Below, in pieces: positions 9,762 to 19,462 of a stretch of DNA of 64,000 bases (positions are counted from its first letter, which is position 1; each line of letters starts with the position of its first letter). A program made the translations under genes and the position numbers. Location of the stretch: positions 1 to 64,000 of the forward strand of contig JABLUY010000106.1 in the NCBI GenBank assembly GCA_013306675.1, given 5' to 3'. This stretch comes from Thraustochytrium sp. TN22 (Eukaryota > Sar > Bigyra > Thraustochytrida > Thraustochytriidae). Under the pieces are notes generated by a model. The model had not been told where the DNA came from. It made no database searches and was given only the letters and a program-made list of their open reading frames with translations.

Positions 9762-10637
9762 ATGAGCACCGGGGCCGGGCGCAGCACGTACGACTACGGG
9801 TACACGGACGACCTGGAGGCGAACAAGCCGCTGCGCGGGCGGCGCGATGATGGGGACGATCAGGTGCCGCTTGCGGAGCCCGTGCGCGTGAGCGGGTACC
9901 ACCAGGGCGGAGGCGGGTACGCATCGACGGCGATGGGCGACGGCGGCGACGACCTGGCGCAAGCGATCGAGGCGTACGACGTGCAGGTGCGGCACGGCTT
10001 CGTGCGCAAGGTGTTCGGGATCCTGACCGTGCAGCTGGCCGTGACCTTTGGCTGGGTGCTGGTCTGCACGCTGCACGAGGGCACGCGCGTGTACATGCGC
10101 GAGAACGCGACCACGCCGCTGGTGCTGGGCATGGTGCTGCCAATTGCGGCCATGCTGGGCTTTTGCTGCTGCGCGGACGGCGGACGGCGGTTCCCGATCA
10201 ACTACCTGCTGCTGGCCCTGCTCACGGTCGGCGAGAGCCTGATCCTCGGCGTGGTGTCGGCCAGCACGCCGCCCGAGGCGGTGTCCACGGCCGTGGGCAC
10301 CACCGTCGCCATCGTGGCTATGCTCGTGCTCTTCGCGAGCCAGACCAAGTACGACTTCACGGGCGCCGGCCCGTACCTGGCCATGGCGCTCTGGACCATG
10401 ATCATGTACGCCTTCATCGGCAGCCTCTTTGGCTTCGGCGGCGGCCGCGTCTACGCCTTTGTCGGCACGCTCGTCTTCTCTGCCTACCTCATTTACGACG
10501 TGCAGCTCATCATCGGCGGCAAGCACAAGCAGCTCTCCATCTCCGTCGACGACTACGTCATGGCCAGCGTCGCAGTCTACCTCGACATTATCAACCTTTT
10601 CGTCTACATCCTTCAGCTCGTCAGCGATCGCAACTGA
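9762..10637 (+). CDS. Lifeguard / Bax inhibitor-1 family membrane protein (TMBIM)
   Basis: A 291-residue protein of the BI-1/Lifeguard family, multi-pass proteins of ER or Golgi membranes that modulate calcium leak and cell death. A hydrophilic N-terminus (about 75 residues) precedes the conserved entry sequence VQVRHGFVRKVFGILTVQLAVTF, then seven hydrophobic segments. Family signatures are present: FASQTKYDFTG before the sixth helix, FSAYLIYDVQLIIGG after it, and the C-terminal LDIINLFVYILQL. The Asp pair in YDVQ and in the last loop corresponds to the pH/calcium-sensing aspartates of the family. It reads in the same direction as the SET gene upstream and the TTL gene downstream, with about 230 bp to the latter. 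Confidence 0.95.
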   Translation: MSTGAGRSTYDYGYTDDLEANKPLRGRRDDGDDQVPLAEPVRVSGYHQGGGGYASTAMGDGGDDLAQAIEAYDVQVRHGFVRKVFGILTVQLAVTFGWVLVCTLHEGTRVYMRENATTPLVLGMVLPIAAMLGFCCCADGGRRFPINYLLLALLTVGESLILGVVSASTPPEAVSTAVGTTVAIVAMLVLFASQTKYDFTGAGPYLAMALWTMIMYAFIGSLFGFGGGRVYAFVGTLVFSAYLIYDVQLIIGGKHKQLSISVDDYVMASVAVYLDIINLFVYILQLVSDRN

Positions 10638-10866
10638 GGGGGACGTCTTTTCACATAGAAAGAGCCATCATCGCCACTTCAGATACTCATCTGCATCTTC
10701 TCTTCTCCCTTGGCTCTGCCGTTGCATGTCACGCTTGTGAGTCGCTCATGATCTTGTTGAAGACCCCAAGCACGCTCTCACGACTGCCTAGTGCTCGCGT
10801 CTGCTCACGTCTTGCTCGCGTCTCTACTAGCCTACTTTGACCAAAAAGGCAGAACGCCATGGCGCG

Positions 10867-11346
10867 ATGCTGCGGCGCTTGGTCTGGGGCGGCAGCGGCA
10901 GCGGCGAGGACGAGGACGAGGAGGACAGCGAGGAGTGGGAGACCGGCTCGGAGTCCTCGCACTCCTCCTCGCGGACGTCCGGCGCGGCGACCGAGGGCGG
11001 CGCCGGCGACCAGGACCCGGGCGGCGCCCATGGCGCTGTGGACCTGGAGCGGGCCAGCGCTGGCGCCGCGGCCGCCGCAGAAGGCGCGGAAGGCGCGGGT
11101 GCGGCGGCGGTGGCGGGCGAGCCGGCGCAGCTAGTTGAAGCGGCCGCGGACGAGCGGACGCAGCGAGCAGATGAGGAGGAGGAGGCGCGGCAACGGGCGG
11201 CCTCGGCCGTCTCGCAGGCTGATGACGTCAGGCTGCGGGCATCATCTTCCACATCGTCGGATGCGCAGGAAAGGACCACGCGGGGAAGGACAGCATCCTC
11301 CTCCTCCTCATCATCATCATCATCGTCGTCGTCGTCGTCATCATCG

Positions 11347-11385
<39 letters not shown>

Positions 11386-14300
11386 CCGCGCACTTCGTCC
11401 TCGCCGTCGTCGTCGTCGATGGACCTGGAAAAGGGCGCTCGACGCCGGCGCAGAGGTTCCAGCTCGTCGGAAAGCTCGTCGAATAGCTCAGGGTCGAGCT
11501 CGAGCTCTGATTCGGCAACGAGCCCGAGCCTGTGGCTGACGCTCAAGATGCTGATCACGTGGCGCTGCGCCGCGGTGACGGCCTGTCTGAGCATTGTACT
11601 CTTGGAGCACCTGGTGCTGCACTGGACGCTGCCGGTGCAAGTAGGGCTCGGGTCGATTGGCTCGATCGGATCTCTGGGGTCTGGTCCGGGGCTCGGACTG
11701 GGCCTGCTGGAGCTCGGGTCGGGGTCGTCAGGACGCAGCGGGCGTAAGTTCTCGAACGTGGGGTTCGACTTTGATCCAGCGCTAAGCGCGGAGCGCGCGC
11801 TGCCGTGGCGCGAGTTCAAGGAGAAACTGCGCGTGCACAAGTACAACCACACACAGCAGGTGGCGCGGCGGCGCGCGGAGCTGGCGCGTGACGTGTCGCG
11901 CCCGGTGGGCAAGGGCAAGCGGCGCAGCTTCGGGTGCCTGCGCGAGGGGTGCCGCGGACTGGAAATTGAGGACATGCTGGACCGGGGATGGAGCATGCGG
12001 TTCAAGTCGTGCATGGTGAACGGCACGCGCGACTACAAGGACATCAACTACCACCTGACGGTGCTCATGGCGGACACGACGAACCTGAACCACCTGCAGC
12101 AAGTGCGGCCGGACCTGCTGGACAAGATCATCAAAAAGTACGAGGGCTCGACGTACGTGACGGCGTTCGAGGGCGGCGACGCCATCGGCGGGAACAAGGG
12201 CCAGCAGCTGCGGACGAAGATGCGGTTCGCCAAGGCGCACAAGTGCAAGTACAACGACCTGGGCCTGCAGCCGCCGCAATATCGGCTGTACCTGGAAGAG
12301 GAGTGCAGCGACCTTGAGGCGCTGGACGGGCGCGGCGCCGGGCTGACGTGGCTGCTCAAGCCGGAGGCCGGGTCGCAGGGGCAGGGCATCACGTTCCACG
12401 CGACGGTGGAGGATGTGCGGCACAAGCGGCCAGAGTTCTTTCCGTGCCGCGAGCAGCGCGAGCTGCCGGCAACGCAGCGCGCGCTGGTCCAGCAGTATAT
12501 CGAGCGGCCGCTGCTGCTGCACCAGTGCAAGTTTGACGTGCGCGTGTACATGCTGGTGGCGCACTCGGCGCCGTGGGTGGTCTTTTACCATGAGGGGTAC
12601 CTGCGTCGGTCGCTGTGGACGTACTCGCCCATGAGCAAGGACCGCAAGGTATACCTGACGAACACGCACTTTCAGAGTATGAAGCCCGGGTTCAAGCTGT
12701 CGGACCACGTGTGGCCTTTCGACTCGTTCCAGTCGTACCTGAGCGACAAGGGCGTGACGGGCGCGCACTACGTGGATAGCATTTTGAATCCGTACATTCG
12801 CGCAGTGACCGAGTACGTCTTTCGGAGCGCGCAGCGCAAGATCACGCCGCGGCGGGGCTCGTACCAGATCACGGGGCTGGACTTTATGATCGACGAAAGC
12901 TTTCACGTTCACTTCATTGAGGCGAACGGGTACCCAGGCTTCACGTGGAGCATCAACTTTGACTCGCGGCGCATGATCGAGACGTTTCTGGATCTGGTGG
13001 TGGAGATCAACGAGCAGCCCGAGCCGTTCCGTCTGCTGCGCGCGGGCGACCGCTTCGCGGAGTGGCAGATGGTGTTCTCGGAGGTGGACGAGGCGGCCAG
13101 CGGCGCCGCGTACGACCCGTGTGAGGAGTTCAAGGACAACTACGCGCTGACGGCGCCCTTGAGGCAGGCGAATCGGCTGTTCGCGCAGATCAGCGGCACG
13201 CACAAGGGGGCGTCCACGGCGGCCTTTGACGACACGGACCGCTTCGTGGCACGCGTGCCTGGCTGGCGGTACCTGGGCGGGGAGCGGGGCGACACGTACG
13301 CGACCCGGGCGGCCTTCGCGCAGGCGGCGTGCCCGAGCACCTCGTATGAGCTTTTGCGCGTGGAGCCGCGCACGTTCCGACTGTACGAGAAGGCGGAGTG
13401 CGAGCGGTTCTTCGGCGCGGCATCCGCTTCCTCGGCCTCGTCATCTTCGTCCGGGGCGCGGTCATACGCAGCACTGCACGTGGAGGGCGCGGGCGGCGGT
13501 GGTTTGGGCGCGCCGGGCGTGGAGGCAGACGAGGAGGTGTACTTTGCGTCTGCGGCGGACATGCGCGAGGACGCGGGGCTGTATCCGTGCCGCGCGAGCG
13601 CGGAGCGCGTGTGGCTGGCGCGCGAGCTGCTGGGCGACCCGCTTTTGCTGGACGTGGCGAGCCTACGGCGCGCGGAGATGATCAAGCTGGAGTTCGATGA
13701 GGGCGAGTCGACGCAGGAGCGGCGCAAGAGCGCTGCGGCCAAGGCGCAGGAGCTGGAGCTCATCAACCCAGCGAACGCGCTGTACGAGGAGCTGGCGGCG
13801 CGAGAGATCGCCGGCAAGCGTCTGCTGGTGCAGTACGAGGTGCGCGCCTATCTGCTGGTCGCCTCGGCCGGGCCCCTGATGGCATTCTACCACGACGGGT
13901 ATCTCCGTTCGGTGCGCCCGGTGGCGGTGCGCGGCGAGCGCGTCGGGTTCCGGCGCGACGAGCACGTGCTGACGATGGACAGTTTCCAGTACTACTTGGC
14001 GTCGGAGCAGCTGACCGGGCCGCACTACGTGAGCAGCGTGCTGCGGCCGTACCTGCGCAAGGTGATGGAGTTTGCGTTGCAGAGCGCGCGGCCGCACATG
14101 GAGCGGCTGGGCGCGAACCTGACGCAGGAGGCGCAAGAGGCCGCGGACCAGGGCACGCGCGAGCGGTACCACCATCAGCTGTTCGCCTTCGACTTCGTGC
14201 TGGACAAGCGTTTCCGCGTACACCTGGCGGGCGTGAGCGGCGATCCGGACAACGCGGAGGCGATCTTGCCCTTGGAGGCGCTGCGCGGCGAGGACTCGCC

Positions 14301-14832
14301 CTCGGTCGAAGTGCGCGAGGTGCTGGAGCGGCTGGCGCAGCAGCGGCGGGAGCTGGTGTTGGAGCTGGCGGCCGCGCCGGCGGCCTTTGCTCGCATGCGG
14401 TACGGCGACGACTACGGCGGCTTCACGCTTGTGCACAGCGAGATGGAGGCCGTCCGGTACGGGCGGCGATACTCGCCTTGCGGCCTCTTCGGCAAGGACG
14501 CGCAGCCCTTTGTGAGCGCCGCCCAGCTCAAGCGCACGGCGGATCTGCAGAATTTCAGCGAGAAGCAGCGCGTCTCGCACAAGCGTGAGATGGACAAGTA
14601 CGTCAAGAAGCGCTGGGCCTCGTGCAAGCTGCGGTCCTCCAAGGAGGCCAAGGAGGCCTGCATTTACGGCGAGATCGCCTACCGCTACATGGTCTACGTG
14701 CAGAAGGAGCGCGTCCCGTACGAGCCCAACTTCGTCACCGACCGCATCCACGAGCTCATGGGCCTCCATCCTGGGCCTCAGCTGCCTCAGTGGAAGCTTG
14801 AGGTCGCCAAGAAGCGTCGCGCGGAGGGCTGA
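10867..14832 (+). CDS. Membrane-anchored tandem tubulin-tyrosine-ligase-like (TTL) protein
   Basis: A 1321-residue protein with two TTL-type ATP-grasp regions. The N-terminal 215 residues are acidic and disordered, with 30 consecutive serines at 144-173. A basic cluster GARRRRRG is followed by one hydrophobic segment at about 229-253, predicting a type II anchor with the bulk outside the cytosol. The first TTL region (about 365-720) has KPEAGSQGQGI, FDVRVYMLV, LTNTHFQ and GLDFMIDESFHVHFIEANGYPG, so its ATP- and metal-binding residues look intact. The second (about 960-1150) keeps YEVRAYLLV and FAFDFVLD but has LAGVSGDP where Glu and Asn should be, so it is probably inactive. Sequons such as NHT and NGT follow the anchor. 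The first ATG is chosen. Family members add Tyr, Glu or Gly to tubulin; the substrate here is unknown. Confidence 0.85.
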
Positions 14833-15583
14833 CAGCCTGATGGCGCGCGTTTTGTCGGTGGCCACAATCGAGCCCGGCCCGTGTGGCTCTCGTGACACGA
14901 CCCACTCGCCGACTTCAAGTTGCACTCGGACCGAGTCGGACGTCGGGCGCGAGACATCGAACGGCGCGCTGCGCCGCGGCGAGTGCAAGCCCGAGCGTCA
15001 CGGTCTGGCGTGCACGCGGAGCGGGACTAGCCTAGCTAGACGCCGCGATCAGGCTGGCGGCTGGCTACTGTCTGGCCACTGCCACTGCACGCACTCGTGG
15101 TAGTGCACGGGGGAAAGGATAAAGGAGAACCAGTTCGAGCATCGCGTGCGTCGCGACGGTCGCGTGTCCCACCGCGGTCCAGCGGGCGAGAGCTACGCTT
15201 TTGCTCGGCTCGCACGCAGCAGCCCGGCTGCTGCTGGCCCGGGCCGGCAGAGAAAGGGTGCCTCTCTTTCCGTACGCTCTCTCAGCTCAGATGATTTTGA
15301 TGTGTGCTTTGTTGCCGAGATTGATGGAGCGAAGATAGTAGTCCAATGCACGCGCCGCTTCCAGCGCGGCGAAGAAGCCAGAGTGTTTTCCCGGTGGAGC
15401 CCCTCCGGCTCTTGGCGCGTGCCGCGCGGTTGGTTGGACTCCGTCTCGCGCAGGCTGCCGCTGCGGCTGCGCAGCAAGTCGCTGCTTCCTCTCTTGCCTC
15501 CCTCCTCCGTCACGTCACGCCCGGACTCGGACGGACCCGAGCGACCACGAGTGAGCGTGGGTGGGATGATGTAGCCATGATGA

Positions 15584-15660
15584 AGCGAGCGAGCGAGCGA
15601 GTGAACGAGCGAGCGGGCGAGCGAGCGAGCGAGCGAGCGCGAGCGATCACGAGCGAGCGA
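15584..15660. repeat. GAGC tetranucleotide microsatellite
   Basis: Imperfect (GAGC)n, interrupted by GAAC and GGGC variants. The same unit recurs at 2690-2706, 16296-16345 (as CTCG) and 21640-21665, always outside genes. Confidence 0.85.
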
Positions 15661-16502
15661 TCTAGATGAATCTCGCGCGCTACGCACACCGTCCGAGCAT
15701 CCACCAGCCTCAGCGGCACAAACGAGCAGCGCTGGGCAGCAACGGCGGCGGCGGCGGCGCTTGGCGGCGAGTCGCTCGTCCGAGTTTAACGTCCTCATCT
15801 TTTCTTCTGGCTGCAAGTATCCATTCGAAGACAAATCGCTGCCAATGCCTGCACGGATGACATACTTCACCGCCGCACAACTTGAAGCGCGAGGGCACGC
15901 GCCGCTGCCGCTGCGGTCCGGTCGGGCGGGCCGCGGCAGCCACGGGCCGGAGGCTTGACGTGCGTGGGCTCCACGCGGCAACGGCGCCGCCGCGGCGGCG
16001 AGGGAGCGCGCGCCTCGCACCGCACTGCACTGCCTGCTCTGCCGCCTCCGCCAGCGGGTCGCGCAAGGCGCGGCGAGGCAGCGCGGGACCCGCAAGAAGG
16101 CACGCGCCGCGCGACGCTGCGAACGAGCGAGGGCTGGCCGGCCAGAGCCTGGGCCGCACAGGCTGTCAGAGGCTGGGCGCCGGGCTACGACACGACGCCG
16201 GCGATGGACTCGCCGGACAGCTAAGCAAGCTCAAGCTCCAGCGCGCTCAAGCTGAGTCATCAGCATCAGCACTGCCAGCAGCCATCGATTGATTTGTTCG
16301 TCGCTCGCTCGCTGGCCATCGCTCGCTCGCTCGCTCGCGCCCTCGCTCGCCTCGCCTCGCCTCGCCTCGCACGGGCGTGTGCGTGCGTGCGTGCGACGCC
16401 GTGCGTGCGTGCGTGCAGTGGTCCTGGTGGCGCAGTGCGAAGAGAAGAAAGCCGAAGTGAACGCCGCGTGGCGCGTGCGGCTGGCGGCTGTCCGTCAAGT
16501 TG

Positions 16503-16590
16503 GCAAGGCAAGGCCAGGCAAGGCAAGCCAAGCCAAGCCAAGCCAAGCAGCAAGCCAAGCAAGGCTAGGCAAGGCAAGAGGCAAGAGAGC
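16503..16590. repeat. AAGGC/AAGCC pentamer repeat
   Basis: Degenerate five-base units GGCAA and AGCCA in tandem. A similar patch occurs at 21986-22021 and a decamer relative at 58411-58520. Confidence 0.8.
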
Positions 16591-17521
16591 AAGCCATGGC
16601 GCGCCTTCTGTTCGCTTCGATTCCCTCGGCCACTGCAACTTGCAAGGCCGCGAGGAGCACAAGCACAAGGCAGGCGGCCGACCAAGTCCAGCGCGCCACT
16701 GGGGCACGCGCCCGCGGACGCGGAGACTGCGTCCCCTCCGGGCGCGCGCGCGGCCGCCATTCCCCCTCCCGCGCGCGGTGCCCCCCGGGCGCGCTTGCAC
16801 GCGCTGCAGCGCACACGCGCCTCTGGGCGGCAGAGGGCGCCCCCCCCGGCGCCTCTGGCGTCCCGCGCTCGCACGCCGCCTGCGCAGCGCCCGCAGCGAG
16901 CGCTTTGGCCGCCAGTGCGGCAGGGCCCGCAGCGGCCACAGCTACGCAATTCAGCCCCGGGCTCCGATATGGCGAGCGGCAGAGGCCCGGGCGGCGATGG
17001 GGGGAGAGGAGAGTGGACTTGCGAGGGGGGCGCTGCGGGAGGAGGCGCGCGGCGCGAGGGGGAGAGGGGCGAAGAAGGGGGGGGTCACGGGGGCACCTCG
17101 TGAGTCCGCGCGCGGCGGCGCCAGGCGGAGAGCAAACCAAGATCATCGACAGGTACGTGGTACAGCACCGCGGCAGCGGCGGGGCGGCGATCGTGCGCGC
17201 GGGTGGCTTCGGCGGCCTGCGCGCATGCCCGCTCGCCCTCCCCCGCCATCCCCCCCCCGCCTTGCGCGTCCACGGCGCGCCCTCGGCGACCCAGCCCGCG
17301 CCGGGATGGGCGCGCCGGTGCGAGGGCCGAGCGGGTGCAGGCATTGCACTACGTTGCCTCCGAGTTGTACGGCCTCGAGTCGGACGGTTGGCGCGGCGCG
17401 GCGCGGCGCGGCACAGCGTGGCGAATGGGGCCATGGACGGGCGGGGCACCATGAATCTTGGCGAGCAGACAGAGTATACTGACGTTGGAAGACACCTCGC
17501 GCGCAGCAAGCAAGCTCGTCG

Positions 17522-17553
<32 letters not shown>

Positions 17554-17571
17554 CCTCTTCAACCAGGCAAG

Positions 17572-18774
17572 ATGTCCGTGGACGAGTTCGGCCGCGATGA
17601 GAACGGCGATGTCGGCCAGGCGAGCCTCGAGGACTCGAACATTGCCGGCATTGGCTCCAAGGAGAACCGCGACCTCCGCAAGATGGCCGCCGGCACGGAC
17701 CCGGCCCTGCGCGGCGCCGGCAGCAAGGTCGGCATCGAGGTGTGGCGCGTGGAGAACAAGCGCACCGAGGCCGACACCCCGGACTTCGGCATCGCCCGCA
17801 TCAAGGAGGAGGACTACGGCTCGTTCTTCACGGGCGACTCGTACATCGTCATGAACACGTACCGCGTCAAGGACGAGAACGGCAAGCTCACGGACAAGCT
17901 CGCGTGGGACCTGCACTTCTGGCTCGGCAACGAGTCGTCCCAGGACGAGATCGGTGTCGCCGCCTACAAGACGGTCGAGATCGACGACCTCCTCGATGAC
18001 GGCCCTATTCAGCACCGCGAGCTCCAGGGCTCGGAGAGCCGCCTCTTCCAGTCCTACTTCAAGGAGATCATGTACCTGGCCGGCGGCCACCCGTCGGGCT
18101 TCCGCTCGGTCAAGCCGGAGGAGTACGTGCCGCGCCTGCTCATGATCCGCCGCACCAAGCGCACCACCCGCGCCTTTGAGATCCCGGTCGCGGCCTCCAA
18201 CATGAACCACGGCGATGTCTTCGTTCTCGACGCCGGCCTCAAGGTGTACCTGTGGGTTGGCGAGGAGGCCAACGCCTTTGAGAAGTCCAAGGGCGCCAAC
18301 ATGCAGAGCAACGTCGTCGCCTCGCGCAACGGCAAGGCCACCAAGGTGAACATCGTCGACGATGACTTCTGGTCGATCCTCGGCGGCTCCATCGACGACG
18401 TGCGCCCGGCCGACCAGCCCTACCTGCTCTCGGAGGACGAGGCTGGCAAGGATGAGGCCCTGGACGTCGACTCGATCAAGCTCTTCCGCATCTCGGACGC
18501 CTCGGGCTCCATCAAGATGACCAAGGAGCACGAGGGCCAGGTCAAGTGGGACATGCTCGACCCGTCGGACGTCTTCCTGCTGCACGCCAACGTCGGCATC
18601 TGGGTCTGGGTGGGCAACGGCGCCTCCCGCGAGGAGAAGTCCAAGTGCATGGCCTTCGCCGACAAGTACATTGCCGACAACGGCCTCAACAAGCACATCC
18701 CGGTTACCCGCATCCTCCAGGCCAAGGGCCAGGACAAGGTCGACATGATCTTCGGCAACATGGTCACCTACTAA
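17572..18774 (+). CDS. Gelsolin/severin-type actin-binding protein, three repeats
   Basis: A 400-residue protein with three gelsolin-homology repeats, the size of severin/fragmin, which sever and cap actin filaments in a calcium-dependent way in the cytosol. Repeat 1 (about 43-165) shows VEVWR-like GIEVWRVENK, FFTGDSYIVMNTY and LHFWLGNESSQDE. Repeat 2 (about 175-285) has RAFEIPVAASNMNHGDVFVLDAGLKVYLWVG. Repeat 3 (about 310-398) has SIKLFRISDASG, SDVFLLHANVGIWVWVG and the closing helix. The G1-G2 linker carries HPSGFRSVKPEEYVPRLL, as in family members. The ATG at 17572 follows a CAG run; the frame extends upstream without another ATG. Codon use is strongly biased to C-ending codons, suggesting high expression. 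Confidence 0.95.
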   Translation: MSVDEFGRDENGDVGQASLEDSNIAGIGSKENRDLRKMAAGTDPALRGAGSKVGIEVWRVENKRTEADTPDFGIARIKEEDYGSFFTGDSYIVMNTYRVKDENGKLTDKLAWDLHFWLGNESSQDEIGVAAYKTVEIDDLLDDGPIQHRELQGSESRLFQSYFKEIMYLAGGHPSGFRSVKPEEYVPRLLMIRRTKRTTRAFEIPVAASNMNHGDVFVLDAGLKVYLWVGEEANAFEKSKGANMQSNVVASRNGKATKVNIVDDDFWSILGGSIDDVRPADQPYLLSEDEAGKDEALDVDSIKLFRISDASGSIKMTKEHEGQVKWDMLDPSDVFLLHANVGIWVWVGNGASREEKSKCMAFADKYIADNGLNKHIPVTRILQAKGQDKVDMIFGNMVTY

Positions 18775-19462
18775 AGTGTTTGTTCGTCTCTGTCTCGACG
18801 ACCCCTCGACTTGCCAAGTCGTGCAGCGCCGCATCTTCGCCCCTGGCGCCTTGAAAATGAACAAGAAGAAGCTGCCAATTAATCCATCCTCTCCGTTCGT
18901 TACCTTTGTCTGTTTGTTTGCCTTCTGATGAGCCTGCCTACTGATGACGCCCGCGCTTGTGTAGAAGTAGTAATCTACTGCGGGTTCTGTACGGGTTCTG
19001 TACGGGTTCTGTACTTCAAGAGATGCGTACTTGACAGAGTCCCAGAGCCTAGGCAAGGGGTGTGAACGATGGTTTTCCCGCGGCCATGATCGACTTTTTT
19101 GTAGATCTTAAGGTAAATGCTGCTACCACCTGTGGAAAATTGACTGGGTGAGAAGAGCTGAAGCTGATGGAAGAAAACAACTCATGAGATGGCGAGATGG
19201 AGTCGCGTACGTACGCACTGAGACAAAGAACATCGAAAGCGCTCTTGGTGCAGTGCAGTGCAGTGCAGCGCAGCGCAAATCATACTCACAAACACAAAGA
19301 CACGAACACTTACACCGAATCACACAACAACATGGCAACGCGCGCGCGCAAGCACACGAGCAAGGGCGGAGACTCAGACTCCCTCGTCCTCATCGCGGAC
19401 CGTGTGATGCGCCCCCAACAAACTTGAATGAGTCTTGAGACGTCATGGGACGTCATGGGACG
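18775..19462. other. Convergent intergenic region, gelsolin / kinase
   Basis: No gene supported. Lower in GC than the coding flanks. Contains three tandem copies of an 11-bp unit around GGGTTCTGTAC (about 18980-19015), a CAGTG/CAGCG run (19252-19275), and three copies of ACGTCATGGG reaching into the last codon of the kinase gene (19440-19465). Confidence 0.5.

Larger units (their letters stand above)
14833..17571. other. Long repeat-rich intergenic region upstream of gelsolin
   Basis: No gene supported in 2.7 kb. Frames that stay open on both strands translate to Arg/Ala/Ser low complexity without recognisable domains. It contains GAGC tetramers (15584-15660), CTCG and GCGT runs (16296-16420), AAGGC/AAGCC repeats (16503-16590) and a CAG run (17523-17552) in the gelsolin leader. 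A strong splice-donor-like sequence CAG|GTACGT at 17150-17158 could open a 5' UTR intron of the gelsolin gene. A near-palindrome of GACTCGGAC-type units lies at 14924-14943. Confidence 0.5.

Noticed and set aside
11782-14988. Two long minus-strand frames antisense to the TTL gene
   Set aside because: Shadows of the real gene: Arg/Leu/Val/His-rich with no domain, while the plus strand has clear TTL motifs.
15193-16095. 300-codon minus-strand frame upstream of gelsolin
   Set aside because: Spans the GAGC microsatellite, translating to Ser/Leu/Ala/Arg repeats; no folded region is recognisable.
17143-19056. Long minus-strand open frame antisense to gelsolin
   Set aside because: Frame shadow of a strongly biased GC3 gene; translation is Val/Leu/Asp-rich without motifs.
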